The translations under genes and the position numbers were made by a program. This document shows positions 1 through 15,705 of a stretch of 64,000 nucleotides of DNA, piece by piece. The DNA is from Halobacillus sp. Marseille-Q1614 (GTDB lineage Bacteria > Bacillota > Bacilli > Bacillales > Halobacillaceae). Numbering within the stretch: position 1 is the first letter of the stretch; each line of letters begins with the position of its first letter. The notes under the pieces are model-generated. The model searched no databases. It was given only the letters and a program-made list of their open reading frames with translations, and was not told the origin of the DNA. The stretch spans positions 3,162,001 to 3,226,000 of the forward strand of contig NZ_CADDWH010000001.1 in the NCBI RefSeq assembly GCF_902809865.1. The letters are read 5' to 3'.

Positions 1-1857
<1,857 letters not shown>

Positions 1858-2170
1858 CTAAATTCGAGCAGTTCTATTTGGTATTGTACCATGATTTGGC
1901 TTTTATTTCTGTATATCCATATCTAACACTAAAATATACCGAAACTAAGATGAAATTGTCAAAAAAATGACGAAAACGTCGAATTATTATATATCCTAGC
2001 GAGGTATTTTCTGGTAAAATTAAAGTGTATAGACAATGGATATTTACCCCAATTTTGGAATGACGAAATTTGTCGAGCCCAGCGCCTGCAATACTTGTTA
2101 AGTTGTCAGCTGCTAACTTGATTCTTCTGCCGACGTTAAATTTTACCATCGATTTTGGAAATATTGTGAA

Positions 2171-2231
2171 TTGACAGGTTTGGGAAACGTTGGTACTATA
2201 TTACGCGAGACATATGTCGATATTTGACGAA
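2171..2231 (+). promoter_or_regulatory. abrB sigma-A promoter with Spo0A-box-like sites
   Basis: TTGACA at 2171-2176 and TACTAT at 2194-2199 are 17 bp apart, a near-consensus sigma-A promoter pointing at abrB. Just after the expected start are TGTCGAT (2215) and TTGACGAA (2224), which resemble the Spo0A box TGTCGAA. B. subtilis abrB is repressed by Spo0A~P through boxes in the same position. The rest of the metG-abrB gap (1849-2170) shows no convincing gene. A TCGAA-containing site near 1978 is weaker. Confidence 0.75.
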
Positions 2232-2258
2232 TACTTTTGATTGAGGGGAGAAAAAAAG

Positions 2259-2540
2259 ATGAAATCTACAGGTATTGTACGTAAGGTTGACGAACTAGGT
2301 CGGGTTGTAATTCCGATCGAGCTTCGCAGAACGTTAGGTATTAATGAAAAAGACGCACTGGAAATCTATGTCGATGATGATCGCATTGTACTTAAGAAAT
2401 ATAAGCCGAATATGACTTGTCACGTTACAGGGGAAGTATCTGACAATAATATGAAACTGGCTAACGGCAACTTAGTTTTAAGCCAAGAAGGCGCACAAAT
2501 GCTTCTAAAAGAAATTCAAGGCCAATTAACAAACAAATAA
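2259..2540 (+). CDS. abrB: AbrB transition-state regulator
   Basis: DNA-binding repressor of post-exponential genes (competence, biofilm, sporulation onset in relatives). The 93-residue product has the N-terminal SpoVT/AbrB swapped-hairpin domain (about residues 1-50, containing VRKVDELGRVVIPIELRR) and a C-terminal multimerisation part. It is nearly identical to B. subtilis AbrB over the first 50 residues. The start is ATG 2259 behind GAGGGGAG; an in-frame TTG at 2241 lies upstream of that Shine-Dalgarno sequence and is rejected. It is single-gene, divergent from metG, and ends at a terminator shared with rsmI. Confidence 0.97.
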   Translation: MKSTGIVRKVDELGRVVIPIELRRTLGINEKDALEIYVDDDRIVLKKYKPNMTCHVTGEVSDNNMKLANGNLVLSQEGAQMLLKEIQGQLTNK

Positions 2541-2606
2541 AGAGACTATATACAACTGGTTAATTAAATCACTATAATTACGCTTTGACATATGCTCGCA
2601 GCAAAA

Positions 2607-2642
2607 AGCCCTTACTGCTTCACGCAGTAAGGGCTCTCTTTT
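2607..2642. terminator. Bidirectional terminator between abrB and rsmI
   Basis: A perfect 12-bp stem (2607-2618 with 2624-2635, 5-nt loop) is followed by a T-run on the plus side and preceded by an A-run, so it can end both converging transcripts. Confidence 0.9.
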
Positions 2643-2643
2643 T

Positions 2644-3516
2644 TTATTCTACATGATACACCTGATAGACATCCCGCTTTTTCATTTTGCGGTCCACCGA
2701 AGTTTGTTTAATGGCTTCTTTAGGCTTCAGCTGCTTTTTCTCTATATAGTATTCGACGTGTTCTTTTGTAGAGAGATGACTCCACCAGAATTGATCCGAT
2801 GACTCATCTTCCTGTGCACCTTCAACGATCACACAGAATTCTCCACGCACTTCTCCTTCTTTTGCCCATTCCAGCACTTCTTCAAGACTGCCTCTTACAT
2901 ATTCTTCGTATCTTTTTGTAAGCTCACGGGCGATTGCGACCTGGCGATTTCCGAACTGTTCATAGAGGTGCCCAAGCATTTCCTTTAAGCGGTGAGGAGA
3001 CTCGTAAAAGATAAGTGTCGACGCCTGACTGGTTAAGGATTCGAGAATAACCTGCCGATCTTTTTTCTTTCTGGGCAGAAAGCCGTAAAAATAAAATTGC
3101 TCAGTCGGGAGTCCTGAGCCGACAAGGGCAGGAAGTGCAGCATTACAGCCCGGCAGTACAATAACAGAGATGTCTTCCTCTATGGCTTCCTGAACTAAAT
3201 CTGCTCCCGGATCCGATATGCCGGGCATTCCTGCATCGCTGACAACTGCAATCATCTGTCCATCTTTTATATCCTGTAAAAGCTGTGGGCCTCTTGTCTG
3301 CTTATTATGCTCATGATAGCTGATCAGCGGAGTAGAAATCTCAAAATGGTTTAACAATTTTTTCGTATTTCTCGTATCCTCTGCAGCAATCGCGTCCGCT
3401 TCCTGTAACATGGAAACGGCACGATAAGTCATATCTTCTAAATTTCCTATAGGTGTAGGGACGATATAAAGAGACCCCTGGCCTTCACGCTTTGTATAGC
3501 TTTTTTGGATGTTCAT
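2644..3516 (-). CDS. rsmI: 16S rRNA (cytidine-1402 2'-O) methyltransferase
   Basis: SAM-dependent 2'-O-methylation of C1402 in 16S rRNA. The 290-residue length agrees with B. subtilis RsmI (YabC, about 292). The N-terminus LYIVPTPIGNLEDMTYRA is the family signature, followed by EDTRNTKKLLNHF and the SDAGMPGISDPG loop of tetrapyrrole-methylase-type enzymes. An upstream in-frame extension to 3627 lies inside yazA; start 3516 gives the family length and has a weak GGGGG ribosome site. It overlaps the end of yazA by 32 bp, so the two are translationally linked at the end of the yabA-side operon. Confidence 0.93.
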   Translation of the reverse strand: MNIQKSYTKREGQGSLYIVPTPIGNLEDMTYRAVSMLQEADAIAAEDTRNTKKLLNHFEISTPLISYHEHNKQTRGPQLLQDIKDGQMIAVVSDAGMPGISDPGADLVQEAIEEDISVIVLPGCNAALPALVGSGLPTEQFYFYGFLPRKKKDRQVILESLTSQASTLIFYESPHRLKEMLGHLYEQFGNRQVAIARELTKRYEEYVRGSLEEVLEWAKEGEVRGEFCVIVEGAQEDESSDQFWWSHLSTKEHVEYYIEKKQLKPKEAIKQTSVDRKMKKRDVYQVYHVE

Positions 3517-3781
3517 GTAGTGAGCCCCCATTGCTTGAAATAATCCACTTTTCCTTTTGATCCCGGGAGAACTGCTTAATTTTATATTCCTGCTGCATTG
3601 CTTCTCCCTTTGACTCATACGCCTCACAGTATTCTAATACAAATGGGCCCCGGCCTCTCGTATATTTCGCGCCCTTGCCTTCTGCATGCTTCTTAAGCCG
3701 GGCATCAAGGTCATTGGTATAGCCTGTATATAACGAATGATCCTTACAGCGAATAATATAAACGTAGTGTTTACTTTCCAT
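3485..3781 (-). CDS. yazA: GIY-YIG domain protein, YazA/UPF0213 type
   Basis: A 98-residue single-domain GIY-YIG protein ([19 protein letters not shown]), with the conserved downstream region rich in Lys and Glu. GIY-YIG folds are nuclease-like, but the cellular role of this small family is not established. Start 3781 (MESKHYVY) has AGGGAG 8 nt upstream; a longer frame to 3817 runs into the trmN-like gene. It overlaps the methyltransferase gene upstream by 11 bp and rsmI downstream by 32 bp, so it is part of a tight operon as in B. subtilis. Confidence 0.9.
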   Translation of the reverse strand: MESKHYVYIIRCKDHSLYTGYTNDLDARLKKHAEGKGAKYTRGRGPFVLEYCEAYESKGEAMQQEYKIKQFSRDQKEKWIISSNGGSLHEHPKKLYKA

Positions 3782-4514
3782 ATAAAATCTCCCTGAATTC
3801 ATCGCTGTATTCCCCATTATCCTTATGAGTATAGAGCGGCGGAAGAATTTTTAAGTCCGGCTTGCCGTCACGCGCTCCTTCAATCAGCAGGACATTCGCT
3901 TCTTTTCCACGCTTCGGATGAACAAATTGAATGCGTTTAGGCTCTACTTGGTATTTTCTAAACAGCTCAATCATATCAGCCAGACGGCCCGGACGGTGGA
4001 CTAAGGAAATTTTGCCTCCGGACTTTGTCAGGCGGCTGCACGATTTAATCACATCTTCAAGCGAGCAGTAAATTTCATGGCGTGCGATCGCTAAATGCTC
4101 GTTTTCATTCCTTTTATCATGAGCCGGTGTAGGAAAATAAGGTGGATTGCAGGTGACCAGATCAAATCGGCCGTTTCCCAAGACTTTGGGCATATCCTTT
4201 AAATCACCGTGGATCATCTCAAGACGGTCATTTAAATCATTCAGCTCTACGTTGCGGACAGCCATATCATGTAATCTTTCCTGAATCTCCACTCCGGTTA
4301 TCGAAACCTGAGATCTTCTCGATAAAAACAGCGGAATGACACCGTTTCCTGTGCACAGGTCCAGGATTCTGCCCCGGGTTCTCGGCACAGAGGTAAACCT
4401 GGCAAGTAAAACAGCATCTACAGAGAAAGCAAATACTTGATCACTCTGTATAATCCGCATGTTTTCCTCGGCTAACAGAAAATCAATTCGTTCATCACCT
4501 TTTAACTCAACCAT
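3771..4514 (-). CDS. tRNA1(Val) A37 N6-methyltransferase-like protein (YabB family)
   Basis: Class I SAM-dependent N6-adenine methyltransferase of 247 residues. Motif I is DLCTGNGV (52-59) and the catalytic motif is NPPYF (123-127), typical of N6-adenine methylation. Orthologues at this position (YabB) are related to TrmN6, which modifies A37 of tRNA-Val; the exact substrate here is inferred. Start ATG 4514 has AAGGAAG upstream. It is separated from yabA by a 216-bp gap holding a degenerate family A repeat. Confidence 0.88.
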   Translation of the reverse strand: MVELKGDERIDFLLAEENMRIIQSDQVFAFSVDAVLLARFTSVPRTRGRILDLCTGNGVIPLFLSRRSQVSITGVEIQERLHDMAVRNVELNDLNDRLEMIHGDLKDMPKVLGNGRFDLVTCNPPYFPTPAHDKRNENEHLAIARHEIYCSLEDVIKSCSRLTKSGGKISLVHRPGRLADMIELFRKYQVEPKRIQFVHPKRGKEANVLLIEGARDGKPDLKILPPLYTHKDNGEYSDEFREILYGK

Positions 4515-4565
4515 TCTCTTGCACTTCCTTTATTTTAATCAAGGGCTTTTATTCTATATTAAAAA

Positions 4566-4700
4566 AGGGAACCGCTCCCTTTTAAGCGGACAAGCCTTCC
4601 CCGCTCGTCCCTCGACTGCGGAGACTTGCCCACTTTATGCAGGAGTGTCACTTTTCATTTTAATTAAATGAAAGCCGAATAGAAAGAGAGCCCTTCCTCG
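4566..4700. repeat. Degenerate family A intergenic repeat
   Basis: Contains the block AAGCGGACAAGCCTTCCCCG and GCAGGAGTGTCAC, which align with the single unit at 37.7 kb. It lies between yabA and the yabB-type methyltransferase. Pairing at the ends is poor, so this looks like a decayed copy. Confidence 0.5.
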
Positions 4701-4730
4701 GGTGGGCAAGGAAAGGCTTGGGCCTGAAAA

Positions 4731-5072
4731 CTATTTACTTTTATTTAAGAATGATAGACAAAACAAACAATCCTCATCACGCGGACTGCCGAAGTGAAGG
4801 TTACAAATATGAAACCCTTCTTCATAAAGACGGGCTAAGTTATCATAGCCTTCTCCTACGACTTTGCTTTTCCCGCTTGAACTGCTCCCTTGAGAAGAAT
4901 GTTCATTTTCTCTATCCAAACGCTGACGCAAATGATGATTTTCAACCGATAAATGCTGATTTTCTTCGAGTAAATGAGCCAGCTGTTTTTTCAAATCACC
5001 TAATTGCTCATAGAGCTCGCCAATTTGCGATTCTAAATGAGATACTTGTTCAAATATAGCCTTTTTATTCAC
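4731..5072 (-). CDS. yabA: Replication initiation control protein YabA
   Basis: Negative regulator of chromosome replication initiation; in B. subtilis it contacts DnaA and DnaN. The N-terminal half is a leucine-zipper coiled coil (heptads through [16 protein letters not shown]) and the C-terminus carries the zinc-binding segment HICNLHFGS...CLFCLSF. I chose GTG 5072 (113 residues): GGTGGAG lies 6 nt upstream and the N-terminus NKKAIFEQV aligns with B. subtilis DKKELFDTV. An ATG at 5123, inside ricT and also with an AGGAG, would add 17 residues and is the alternative. It follows ricT with a short gap. Confidence 0.93.
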   Translation of the reverse strand: MNKKAIFEQVSHLESQIGELYEQLGDLKKQLAHLLEENQHLSVENHHLRQRLDRENEHSSQGSSSSGKSKVVGEGYDNLARLYEEGFHICNLHFGSPRDEDCLFCLSFLNKSK

Positions 5073-5088
5073 GGTTGACTCCACCCCA

Positions 5089-5916
5089 TCATTCTGTGGC
5101 TTCGGTTTGGACGACTCCCTCATCGATAAGCTCCTGTAAGGAATACTCTAGTGTACGTTCCTGTTCTTTAAACTCAACCTGAACTAAACGCTCGAGCATG
5201 TTAAGCCCGACAACTCTTCCTTTGCCGTAGGAAGTCGCGATGCTCTGCCCTACATCAGGAAGCTCTCGTTTTGCGGATTCGTATTCATCATTTTCGTATT
5301 TAAGACAGCACATTAGCCGGCCGCATAAACCGGATATTTTTGCCGGGTTTAATGACAAGTTCTGATCTTTTGCCATTTTAATGGAGACCGGTTCAAAATC
5401 TCCTAAGAACGTGGAGCAGCAAAGCATTCTGCCGCACGGACCTATGCCTCCAAGCATCTTCGCTTCATCACGGACACCGATCTGCCTAAGCTCAATGCGC
5501 GTTTTAAAGACAGAAGCAAGATCTTTTACGAGCGTACGGAAATCGACACGCCCATCGGCGGTAAAGTAAAAAATTACTTTTTTCCGGTCAAATGTATATT
5601 CAACATCGACTAAATTCATTTCTAATTTATGTTCACGTATCTTCTTCTCACACATACGGTAGGCTTCTTCGGAATTTTCCTTATTTTCATCGACGGATAG
5701 CTTGTCTTTTTCGTCAGCTATGCGGATTACCTTTTTCAAAGGCAGGACCACATCTTCTTCGTCTACTGATCTATTCGCGATTACGATTTTTCCGAACTCT
5801 ATTCCACGGACAGTTTCCACAATGACATAATCTTCAGTCGTCATTTGAAGGTCGCCTGGATCAAAGTAGTATATTTTCCCCGCTTGTTTGAATCGGACAC
5901 CTACAACTTCTATCAC
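5089..5916 (-). CDS. ricT: RicT (YaaT), PSP1-domain regulatory iron-sulfur protein
   Basis: 275-residue PSP1-domain protein. In B. subtilis RicT forms a complex with RicA and RicF that speeds RNase Y processing and affects competence, biofilm and sporulation phosphorelay. The conserved PSP1 region has the cysteine motifs CGRMLCC and CGRLMCC, which in the family help hold iron-sulfur clusters. It starts at GTG 5916 behind AGAGGTGAT, only 7 bp after holB, so it is co-transcribed. Confidence 0.94.
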   Translation of the reverse strand: MIEVVGVRFKQAGKIYYFDPGDLQMTTEDYVIVETVRGIEFGKIVIANRSVDEEDVVLPLKKVIRIADEKDKLSVDENKENSEEAYRMCEKKIREHKLEMNLVDVEYTFDRKKVIFYFTADGRVDFRTLVKDLASVFKTRIELRQIGVRDEAKMLGGIGPCGRMLCCSTFLGDFEPVSIKMAKDQNLSLNPAKISGLCGRLMCCLKYENDEYESAKRELPDVGQSIATSYGKGRVVGLNMLERLVQVEFKEQERTLEYSLQELIDEGVVQTEATE

Positions 5917-5923
5917 TTGATCA

Positions 5924-6907
5924 TCACCTCTGCAGTTGAAGTGTAAGCTGTTCCATCACCAGAGTCGGATGGACGTTTTGATCTATCTTTCGTTTCGCCT
6001 CTAAAATAAGCGACAGGGCTTTAGTTACAGATTGGCGGGACCATCTCAATGCAGCCTGGTTTCGTTTTTCTTTCTCTTGTGTAAAAACAATCGCTTGTTC
6101 CCGGCCCAAATTGTGGTGAATAAGGTCATGATACCAAAGCATCAGAATGTCCAAGCCCATCTGCAGCTGCTGTCTCTCTTTAAAATGAGGCATCCACTGG
6201 TGGCTGATAAATAAGAGTCCTTCTTGTGGTTTGTTAAGAAGCACTTCTACTAATTGTATCACTAGTTTTCGCGCATTAGCAAACCACTCATCGTTGGATA
6301 ACTCATCAGCTTCACTTAAATTATTTGTCAAAGAAGCTAACATTTTAGCATTGGAAGCAGAAACTCCCTGCTCCTCTAATTGTTGCACAATTCGGTCAGA
6401 ATTCAAGGGTTGAAACGCCAGAATTTGACAGCGGGAGCGAATCGTATTAAGAATCGCCTGGCTGTTTTCGGTTAAAAGCATCGCCGTAGTCTGGCGGCTC
6501 GGCTCTTCGAGAAACTTTAATAAGCGGTTAGAAGCATTTGTTGTCATTTTATCAGCGTCTGCAATGATATAAACTTTTCGATTGGACTCAAGTCCTGTAT
6601 ATGAAAATTCTTTTTGCAAATTGAGAATTTGATCTTTTTTAATCGATTGTCCATCTGGGGAAATCCAGTGCAGGTCCGGGTGGTTGCCCGAATCGATACG
6701 CCTGCAGTCGCGGCATTGCTGGCACGGTTCGGCTCCGTCCTTTTCTTTGCAGAAAATACTTTTCGCAAATAAAGTTCCCATCTCCTTCTTACCTGTTCCT
6801 TTATCACCCTGGAATAAGTAAGCATGAGAAATTCGATCTTTTTTAAAGCTGTTTACAAGCATTTGGGCTACCAGCGGCTGTAGCTCCCTCATTTCATTCC
6901 ATGTCAT
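5924..6907 (-). CDS. holB: DNA polymerase III delta' subunit
   Basis: Clamp-loader subunit (327 residues) of the AAA+ family. It has a P-loop-like GDKGTGKKE (34-42), a four-cysteine zinc module C53-C62-C65-C68, and the ADADKMTTNASNRLLKFLEEP segment shared with DnaX. It works with DnaX (encoded at 17.2 kb) to load DnaN. It sits in the tmk-darA-yaaR-holB-ricT-yabA run with gaps of 7-44 bp. Confidence 0.96.
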   Translation of the reverse strand: MTWNEMRELQPLVAQMLVNSFKKDRISHAYLFQGDKGTGKKEMGTLFAKSIFCKEKDGAEPCQQCRDCRRIDSGNHPDLHWISPDGQSIKKDQILNLQKEFSYTGLESNRKVYIIADADKMTTNASNRLLKFLEEPSRQTTAMLLTENSQAILNTIRSRCQILAFQPLNSDRIVQQLEEQGVSASNAKMLASLTNNLSEADELSNDEWFANARKLVIQLVEVLLNKPQEGLLFISHQWMPHFKERQQLQMGLDILMLWYHDLIHHNLGREQAIVFTQEKEKRNQAALRWSRQSVTKALSLILEAKRKIDQNVHPTLVMEQLTLQLQR

Positions 6908-6920
6908 ACGGTTTCCGTCC

Positions 6921-7361
6921 TTAAGTGTACAAATTAATTAATAGTCCTTTAATCTCTCCAATGATTCTTAATACATCAATTGATCTTTTCTCATGATCCA
7001 TCACAGCCTCCGTCAGTTCCGATAACTGATCATCGACCGCCCGAAACAGCATCAGCTTGCGGCTGCGGCCGTCGATATCAAAACTGCGGCTTTGTTTAAC
7101 GCTCAAACCGTAGGTAACGGTCTCATCAAGAAAATCCTTAATCAGCCTTTTATATTTCGCCAGATCCCGAAACGAGCGGGACCGGGCGACACGATCTCCT
7201 TGAGCGGAGATATTGTTCATTAAGCGGTGATGCTGCTTTTCCTGCAGCTGTTTCGACTGCGACTGGATAACGGTATCAAAGCTCTGTCTTTCCTTTGTAG
7301 AAGAAGAGCGATTTGGCTTCGATCCATCAAGCTGCGCTCGGATATCCTGCGTAATCTTCAT
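6921..7361 (-). CDS. yaaR: YaaR family protein (DUF327)
   Basis: 146-residue soluble, charged, mostly helical protein matching YaaR by content and position (between darA and holB). Features include the C-terminal DQLSELTEAVMDHEKRSIDVLRIIGEIKGLL. No catalytic motif is visible and the function is not established. Start ATG 7361 is preceded by GAGG; the gap to holB is 13 bp. Confidence 0.85.
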   Translation of the reverse strand: MKITQDIRAQLDGSKPNRSSSTKERQSFDTVIQSQSKQLQEKQHHRLMNNISAQGDRVARSRSFRDLAKYKRLIKDFLDETVTYGLSVKQSRSFDIDGRSRKLMLFRAVDDQLSELTEAVMDHEKRSIDVLRIIGEIKGLLINLYT

Positions 7362-7372
7362 AAAGAACCTCT

Positions 7373-7729
<357 letters not shown>

Positions 7730-7746
7730 TTACTATTATACCAAAA

Positions 7747-8382
7747 TTACTTTCCCTTTAGTAAAAAGGGACGAAGGACTTCCTTAGCAGCTTCCTCTAC
7801 ATCCTCTATGTCCTGATGGGCATTGATTGATTGAATTCGCTCAGGGTACTTCCTAAGCAGCAGCTGATAAGCTTCATATACACGTTCATGAAAATCAACT
7901 GCTTCAAGATCCAGACGGTTCTTTTCACGCTCATCGTTAGCTGAGATTCTCTTCAATCCTTCTTCAGGCGGGATATCAAAGAAAAGCGTCACGTCAGGCA
8001 TACAGCCCTCAATTGCAAACTGATTGATCTGGTATACTTCGTCAATGCCGAGTCCCCGTGCATATCCTTGATAAGCGAGGCTGGAATCGATAAACCGATC
8101 ACATAACACCACTTGACCTTCATTAAGCGCAGGCATTACTTTTTCCACTAAATGCTGGCGCCTTGCCGCTGCATATAGAAGGGCTTCTGTCCGCCCATCC
8201 ATCGTGGTATGTTCTTTATTTAATATAATCTCACGAATGCTTTCGGCAATATGAATCCCGCCAGGTTCTCTCGTCTTAAGAACCGAGTATCCACTCTCCT
8301 TAAGCCAATCGCTGATTTGATTTAACACTGTCGTTTTTCCGGCTCCGTCTCCGCCTTCAAACGTAATAAAAAGTCCACTCAA
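7747..8382 (-). CDS. tmk: Thymidylate kinase
   Basis: Phosphorylates dTMP to dTDP for DNA synthesis. The P-loop GGDGAGKTT is at residues 10-18; the DR(F/Y) motif ([13 protein letters not shown]) and the lid region follow. I chose TTG 8382, giving [10 protein letters not shown] and 211 residues, which matches B. subtilis Tmk in sequence and length; AAGGAG is 9 nt upstream. The in-frame ATG at 8391 lies 1-2 nt from that Shine-Dalgarno and is unlikely. It follows yaaO closely. Confidence 0.95.
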   Translation of the reverse strand: MSGLFITFEGGDGAGKTTVLNQISDWLKESGYSVLKTREPGGIHIAESIREIILNKEHTTMDGRTEALLYAAARRQHLVEKVMPALNEGQVVLCDRFIDSSLAYQGYARGLGIDEVYQINQFAIEGCMPDVTLFFDIPPEEGLKRISANDEREKNRLDLEAVDFHERVYEAYQLLLRKYPERIQSINAHQDIEDVEEAAKEVLRPFLLKGK

Positions 8383-8397
8383 AAAAACCATTCTCCT

Positions 8398-9819
8398 TTA
8401 AAATACCCACATCCCCAGCTCTATATCTTTATTCTGAAAGCTCGCTTTCTCCTGCTGAAGGGAAAGGATCTGCTCATGATGCTCTTTAGTCACTCGCTCC
8501 CCTTTTAAAACGAGCGGGATACCTGGAGGATAAGGAATAATGGCCTTGGCGCAAATTCTGCCCGCGGCTTCCTTCCATGGTACAAAAACTGGGGTTTTAT
8601 ATTGCATGTCCTGATAATTGACCTCAAGCGTCTGCAATGCAGGGATAGATAGATTCTTACGTTTAATTGTATCATGAGCGGGCTGAATTTTTAATTGGCA
8701 ATTCAGCGTCTCAAGCCTTTTTTCTAAATCCTCTATATTGATATGAGGAGTCAGCCCTAAGGTAAAGAGAACCTGGTCTGCCGTCGCCATTTCTGGAAAA
8801 AGTCCGGCATTTTCTAACTGCTCCGCAAGCTCAAACCCTGAAAGCGAAGGATGTGGAATTAACGTAATTTTCAGAGGGTCGTCCCGCTCAGTTAAAGGCA
8901 GAAGTTCAAATAAAGGCGAATGGGCTAATCCTGACCGGACCTCATCTATGAATTCGAGCAGCTCCCTTTTCTGTTCCTCGGTAAAAGCAGCTAAAAAATA
9001 CCTCGCCAAATCCAGGCTGGCCATGATCGGATAAGATGGGCTGCTCGACTGGAGCATCTGCAGGCAGTACTCAAGCCTCGAAAGATCTACTCGCTCTGTC
9101 TGGACATGTAAGAACGACGCCATCGTCATCGCGGGAGCCATCTTATGGGCGGATTGAATGACGATATCGGCCTTTAAGTCTACCGATGATAATGGAAAAG
9201 GATCTCCCAGCTTAAAATGAACACCATGTGCTTCATCAACGATGACCGGAACCTTTTGAACGTGGCTGTATTCAATAATCTCCTGAATTTGATAGGTGCG
9301 TCCAAAATAATCAGGATACGTTAACACGATCGCTTTAATCTCAGGGTGGGCTTTTAATGCTTTATGAATCATTTCTTTCGTTATCTTACTATAACGTCCC
9401 GTCGCTTCTTCATGTTCTGGCATAACAAACACCGGTTCTGCACCAGCCAGCTCAATCCCATGCAGGACCGATTTATGACTGTTTCTCTGGACGAGCACCT
9501 TTTCTCCCGGACGGACAGAAGCCATAATGGCCGCTATATTTCCAGAAGTGCTTCCATTCACTAAAAAGTAAGAGGACTTGCTTCCATAGTAATCGCTAAG
9601 CAGCTGCTTCGCATGTAAAATGACACCTTCAGCTCCGTGTAAATCATCAAGTCCGCTAATTTCTGTCGCATCAAGCTTTAATATATTTTCAAAAGGACCT
9701 ATGCCCTTCTCTGCAAAAACTTTTCCAAACTTATGACCCGGCACATGAAAAGATAAGCTGTCTTTTTGATCATGACGCTTCAACTGGTCAAATAAAGGAG
9801 TCTCGTTTTGTTTATTCAT
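8398..9819 (-). CDS. yaaO: PLP-dependent Orn/Lys/Arg decarboxylase-family protein (YaaO)
   Basis: 473-residue fold-type I PLP enzyme of the basic amino acid decarboxylase family. HVPGHK (25-30) is near the N-terminus, DEAHG (195-199) binds the cofactor, and K226 in SAHKM is the Schiff-base lysine. The C-terminal domain ends in the usual EPPG-like PYPPGIPLVLKGE segment. YaaO is related to arginine or lysine decarboxylases, but its substrate is uncertain. Tandem ATGs (9822, 9819) follow GGGATGG. A terminator separates it from gin upstream, so it probably has its own promoter in 9823-9880. Confidence 0.9.
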   Translation of the reverse strand: MNKQNETPLFDQLKRHDQKDSLSFHVPGHKFGKVFAEKGIGPFENILKLDATEISGLDDLHGAEGVILHAKQLLSDYYGSKSSYFLVNGSTSGNIAAIMASVRPGEKVLVQRNSHKSVLHGIELAGAEPVFVMPEHEEATGRYSKITKEMIHKALKAHPEIKAIVLTYPDYFGRTYQIQEIIEYSHVQKVPVIVDEAHGVHFKLGDPFPLSSVDLKADIVIQSAHKMAPAMTMASFLHVQTERVDLSRLEYCLQMLQSSSPSYPIMASLDLARYFLAAFTEEQKRELLEFIDEVRSGLAHSPLFELLPLTERDDPLKITLIPHPSLSGFELAEQLENAGLFPEMATADQVLFTLGLTPHINIEDLEKRLETLNCQLKIQPAHDTIKRKNLSIPALQTLEVNYQDMQYKTPVFVPWKEAAGRICAKAIIPYPPGIPLVLKGERVTKEHHEQILSLQQEKASFQNKDIELGMWVF

Positions 9820-9874
9820 CATTATCCATCCCGTTCTCTCTATGTTTCATTGTCTATGCTACATGATAGAAACG

Positions 9875-9905
9875 AAAAAAAGCCACCCCTATCTATAGGA
9901 GCGGC
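9875..9905 (-). terminator. Terminator after gin
   Basis: On the minus strand a 10-bp stem (with G-U pairs) and a 4-nt loop (9882-9905) is followed by seven Ts, directly after the gin stop codon. It insulates yaaO. Confidence 0.8.
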
Positions 9906-9906
9906 A

Positions 9907-10089
9907 TTAAGAATAGATCGCTGTACGGTGAGCCTTATTCATTTGATCGATAAAGAATTGGTATTTTGGGTCATCTGCCGGTGTTTCTAGCATTTCTTTC
10001 TCACAATCTCCGCAAATGTATACCCTTAATAGATGAATTCCGTCTTCAGTCTTTTTGGAACAAATACTGCAGCATTCAGGTGTTTTCAC
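9907..10089 (-). CDS. csfB: Anti-sigma factor Gin (CsfB)
   Basis: 60-residue zinc-binding anti-sigma factor that blocks sigma-G (and sigma-E) at the wrong time or place in sporulating B. subtilis. Two CxxC pairs (CSIC near 7-10, CGDC near 26-29) and the ending DPKYQFFIDQMNKAHRTAIYS-like tail match the family, with length 60 versus 64. GTG 10089 has AGGAGG upstream. Position between an rRNA operon and yaaO matches B. subtilis, but xpaC and yaaN, which sit between csfB and yaaO there, are absent. Confidence 0.88.
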   Translation of the reverse strand: MKTPECCSICSKKTEDGIHLLRVYICGDCEKEMLETPADDPKYQFFIDQMNKAHRTAIYS

Positions 10090-10124
10090 AGCAATTCGGC
10101 CTCCTAGAGAAATAAGTTTATCTC

Positions 10125-10153
10125 TAGTATCTCCTAATCTATTAACTTTATAC
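10125..10153 (-). promoter_or_regulatory. Candidate sigma-F promoter for gin
   Basis: On the minus strand GTATA (10153-10149) is followed after 14 bp by GGAGATACTA (10134-10125), which fits the sigma-F type GGNNANANTR -10. The spacer is 1-2 bp shorter than usual. csfB is a forespore gene in B. subtilis. The rest of 10160-10330 shows nothing recognisable. Confidence 0.4.
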
Positions 10154-10330
10154 GAGATTTTTAAAAGTTTTTCTATTAAACCGTGTATGTTTTTTGTTTG
10201 GGTTTAGAAAAGGGAGCACTGCTCGCAACTTCCCTAACTTTCTATACAATATCAACAACGTCATTTAACAGCCCATTCCCGCTAAAAATGAATCACCAAA
10301 AAATAAAATAAGGAAATTCAACAAAATAAA

Positions 10331-10359
10331 AAACCTTAGAAGAATATCTTCTAAGGTTT
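10331..10359 (-). terminator. rRNA operon terminator
   Basis: A long perfect palindrome (AAACCTTAGAAGA paired with its complement) is followed on the minus strand by a T-rich run, right after 5S rRNA. Confidence 0.9.
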
Positions 10360-10365
10360 CATCTG

Positions 10366-10482
10366 TGACGAGGCAGCGTCCTACTCTCACGGGGATATAC
10401 CCGACTACCATCGGCGCTGAAGAGCTTAACTGCTGTGTTCGGCATGGGAACAGGTGTGACCTCTTCGCTATCGCCACCTCAT
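10366..10482 (-). rRNA. rrf: 5S ribosomal RNA
   Basis: The minus strand reads GGTGGCGATAGCGAAGAGG...CCCATGCCGAACAC...GGACGCTGCC, the standard Firmicute 5S sequence. The ends pair through GAGGTGGC/GCTGCCTC. Boundaries are accurate to a few bases. Confidence 0.95.
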
Positions 10483-10565
10483 CTATTATATTGAGGTAAA
10501 CCCTCAAAACTGGATAAGACTGATTGGAATCAAACCAAGGAATGCCTAGGCGTTTTCGCTTTTCT

Positions 10566-13491
<2,926 letters not shown>

Positions 13492-13653
13492 TTAAATCGT
13501 CGTGAAAAGACGTTTCTTACTTTGGTTTGATGTCTTGTCAAATCTTATCCAGTTTTCAAGGTTCACATTGAGAAGATCCTTTGATCTCTCAAAACTGAAC
13601 AACCAACCATGTACGTCCTCCGAAGGAGACGGCTAAAAAGCCGTTCCTTTTAT

Positions 13654-15228
<1,575 letters not shown>

Positions 15229-15372
15229 AGTAGTTTGACTTGCTCATTTGCACACCGAATGTGCTTGTTTGAATTCTCTCTATATAATAGAAAGAATAAA
15301 TTGACGTACTGGTTGGTTCGTTCAGTTTTCAAAGATCAAAATGTTGCTTCGCCTTAAAACAGCGACTTAATT

Positions 15373-15401
15373 AATATATCACGATGAGTCATTTAAGTCA
15401 A
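15373..15401 (-). promoter_or_regulatory. rRNA promoter P2 and boxA leader
   Basis: TTGACT (15401-15396) and TATATT (15378-15373) on the minus strand are separated by 17 bp. Between it and 16S is GATCTTTGAAAACTGAAC (near 15325-15345), a boxA-like antitermination signal that recurs in the 16S-23S spacer. Confidence 0.85.
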
Positions 15402-15457
15402 TAACTTTTTTCGAGATATTTTTTTCTGTGTCGCGTTTGTTTATGGCGACAAGAAAT

Positions 15458-15486
15458 AATATACCATGGCTAAAAAATGAATGCAA
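15458..15486 (-). promoter_or_regulatory. rRNA promoter P1
   Basis: TTGCAT (15486-15481) and TATATT (15463-15458) on the minus strand, 17 bp apart, lie 85 bp upstream of P2. Tandem promoters are the normal layout for Bacillus rrn operons. Upstream DNA (15487-15540) is AT-rich, as expected for UP elements; 15540-15670 shows no gene. Confidence 0.8.
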
Positions 15487-15670
15487 CACTTTTCATGAAA
15501 TTTATTCATGTTTTTTTAAAAGGGGCAATGTTGAGTTTTTAAAAAGAGGAACCTGCTCTCTCCGCAGGCTCAAATGCTATGGGGCCGTTCGATGCCGGCA
15601 CACCAGAAGTTTTACATTAAGTCATGTTCTCTTTCATCTATGTACCAGGTTACAATCCTCACAAATGGAA

Positions 15671-15703
15671 TAAAAAAGACCGAGCCCTCAGAGGACCCCG
15701 CCT
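15671..15703 (-). terminator. Probable bofA terminator
   Basis: On the minus strand GGGTCC-TCTGA-GGGCTC (with wobble pairs) is followed by GGTCTTTTTT just after the bofA stop. The stem is short. Confidence 0.5.
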
Positions 15704-15705
15704 TC

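Noticed and set aside
1874-2149. A 91-codon minus-strand frame between metG and abrB
   Set aside because: No Shine-Dalgarno, no recognisable sequence, and it occupies the metG/abrB control region.
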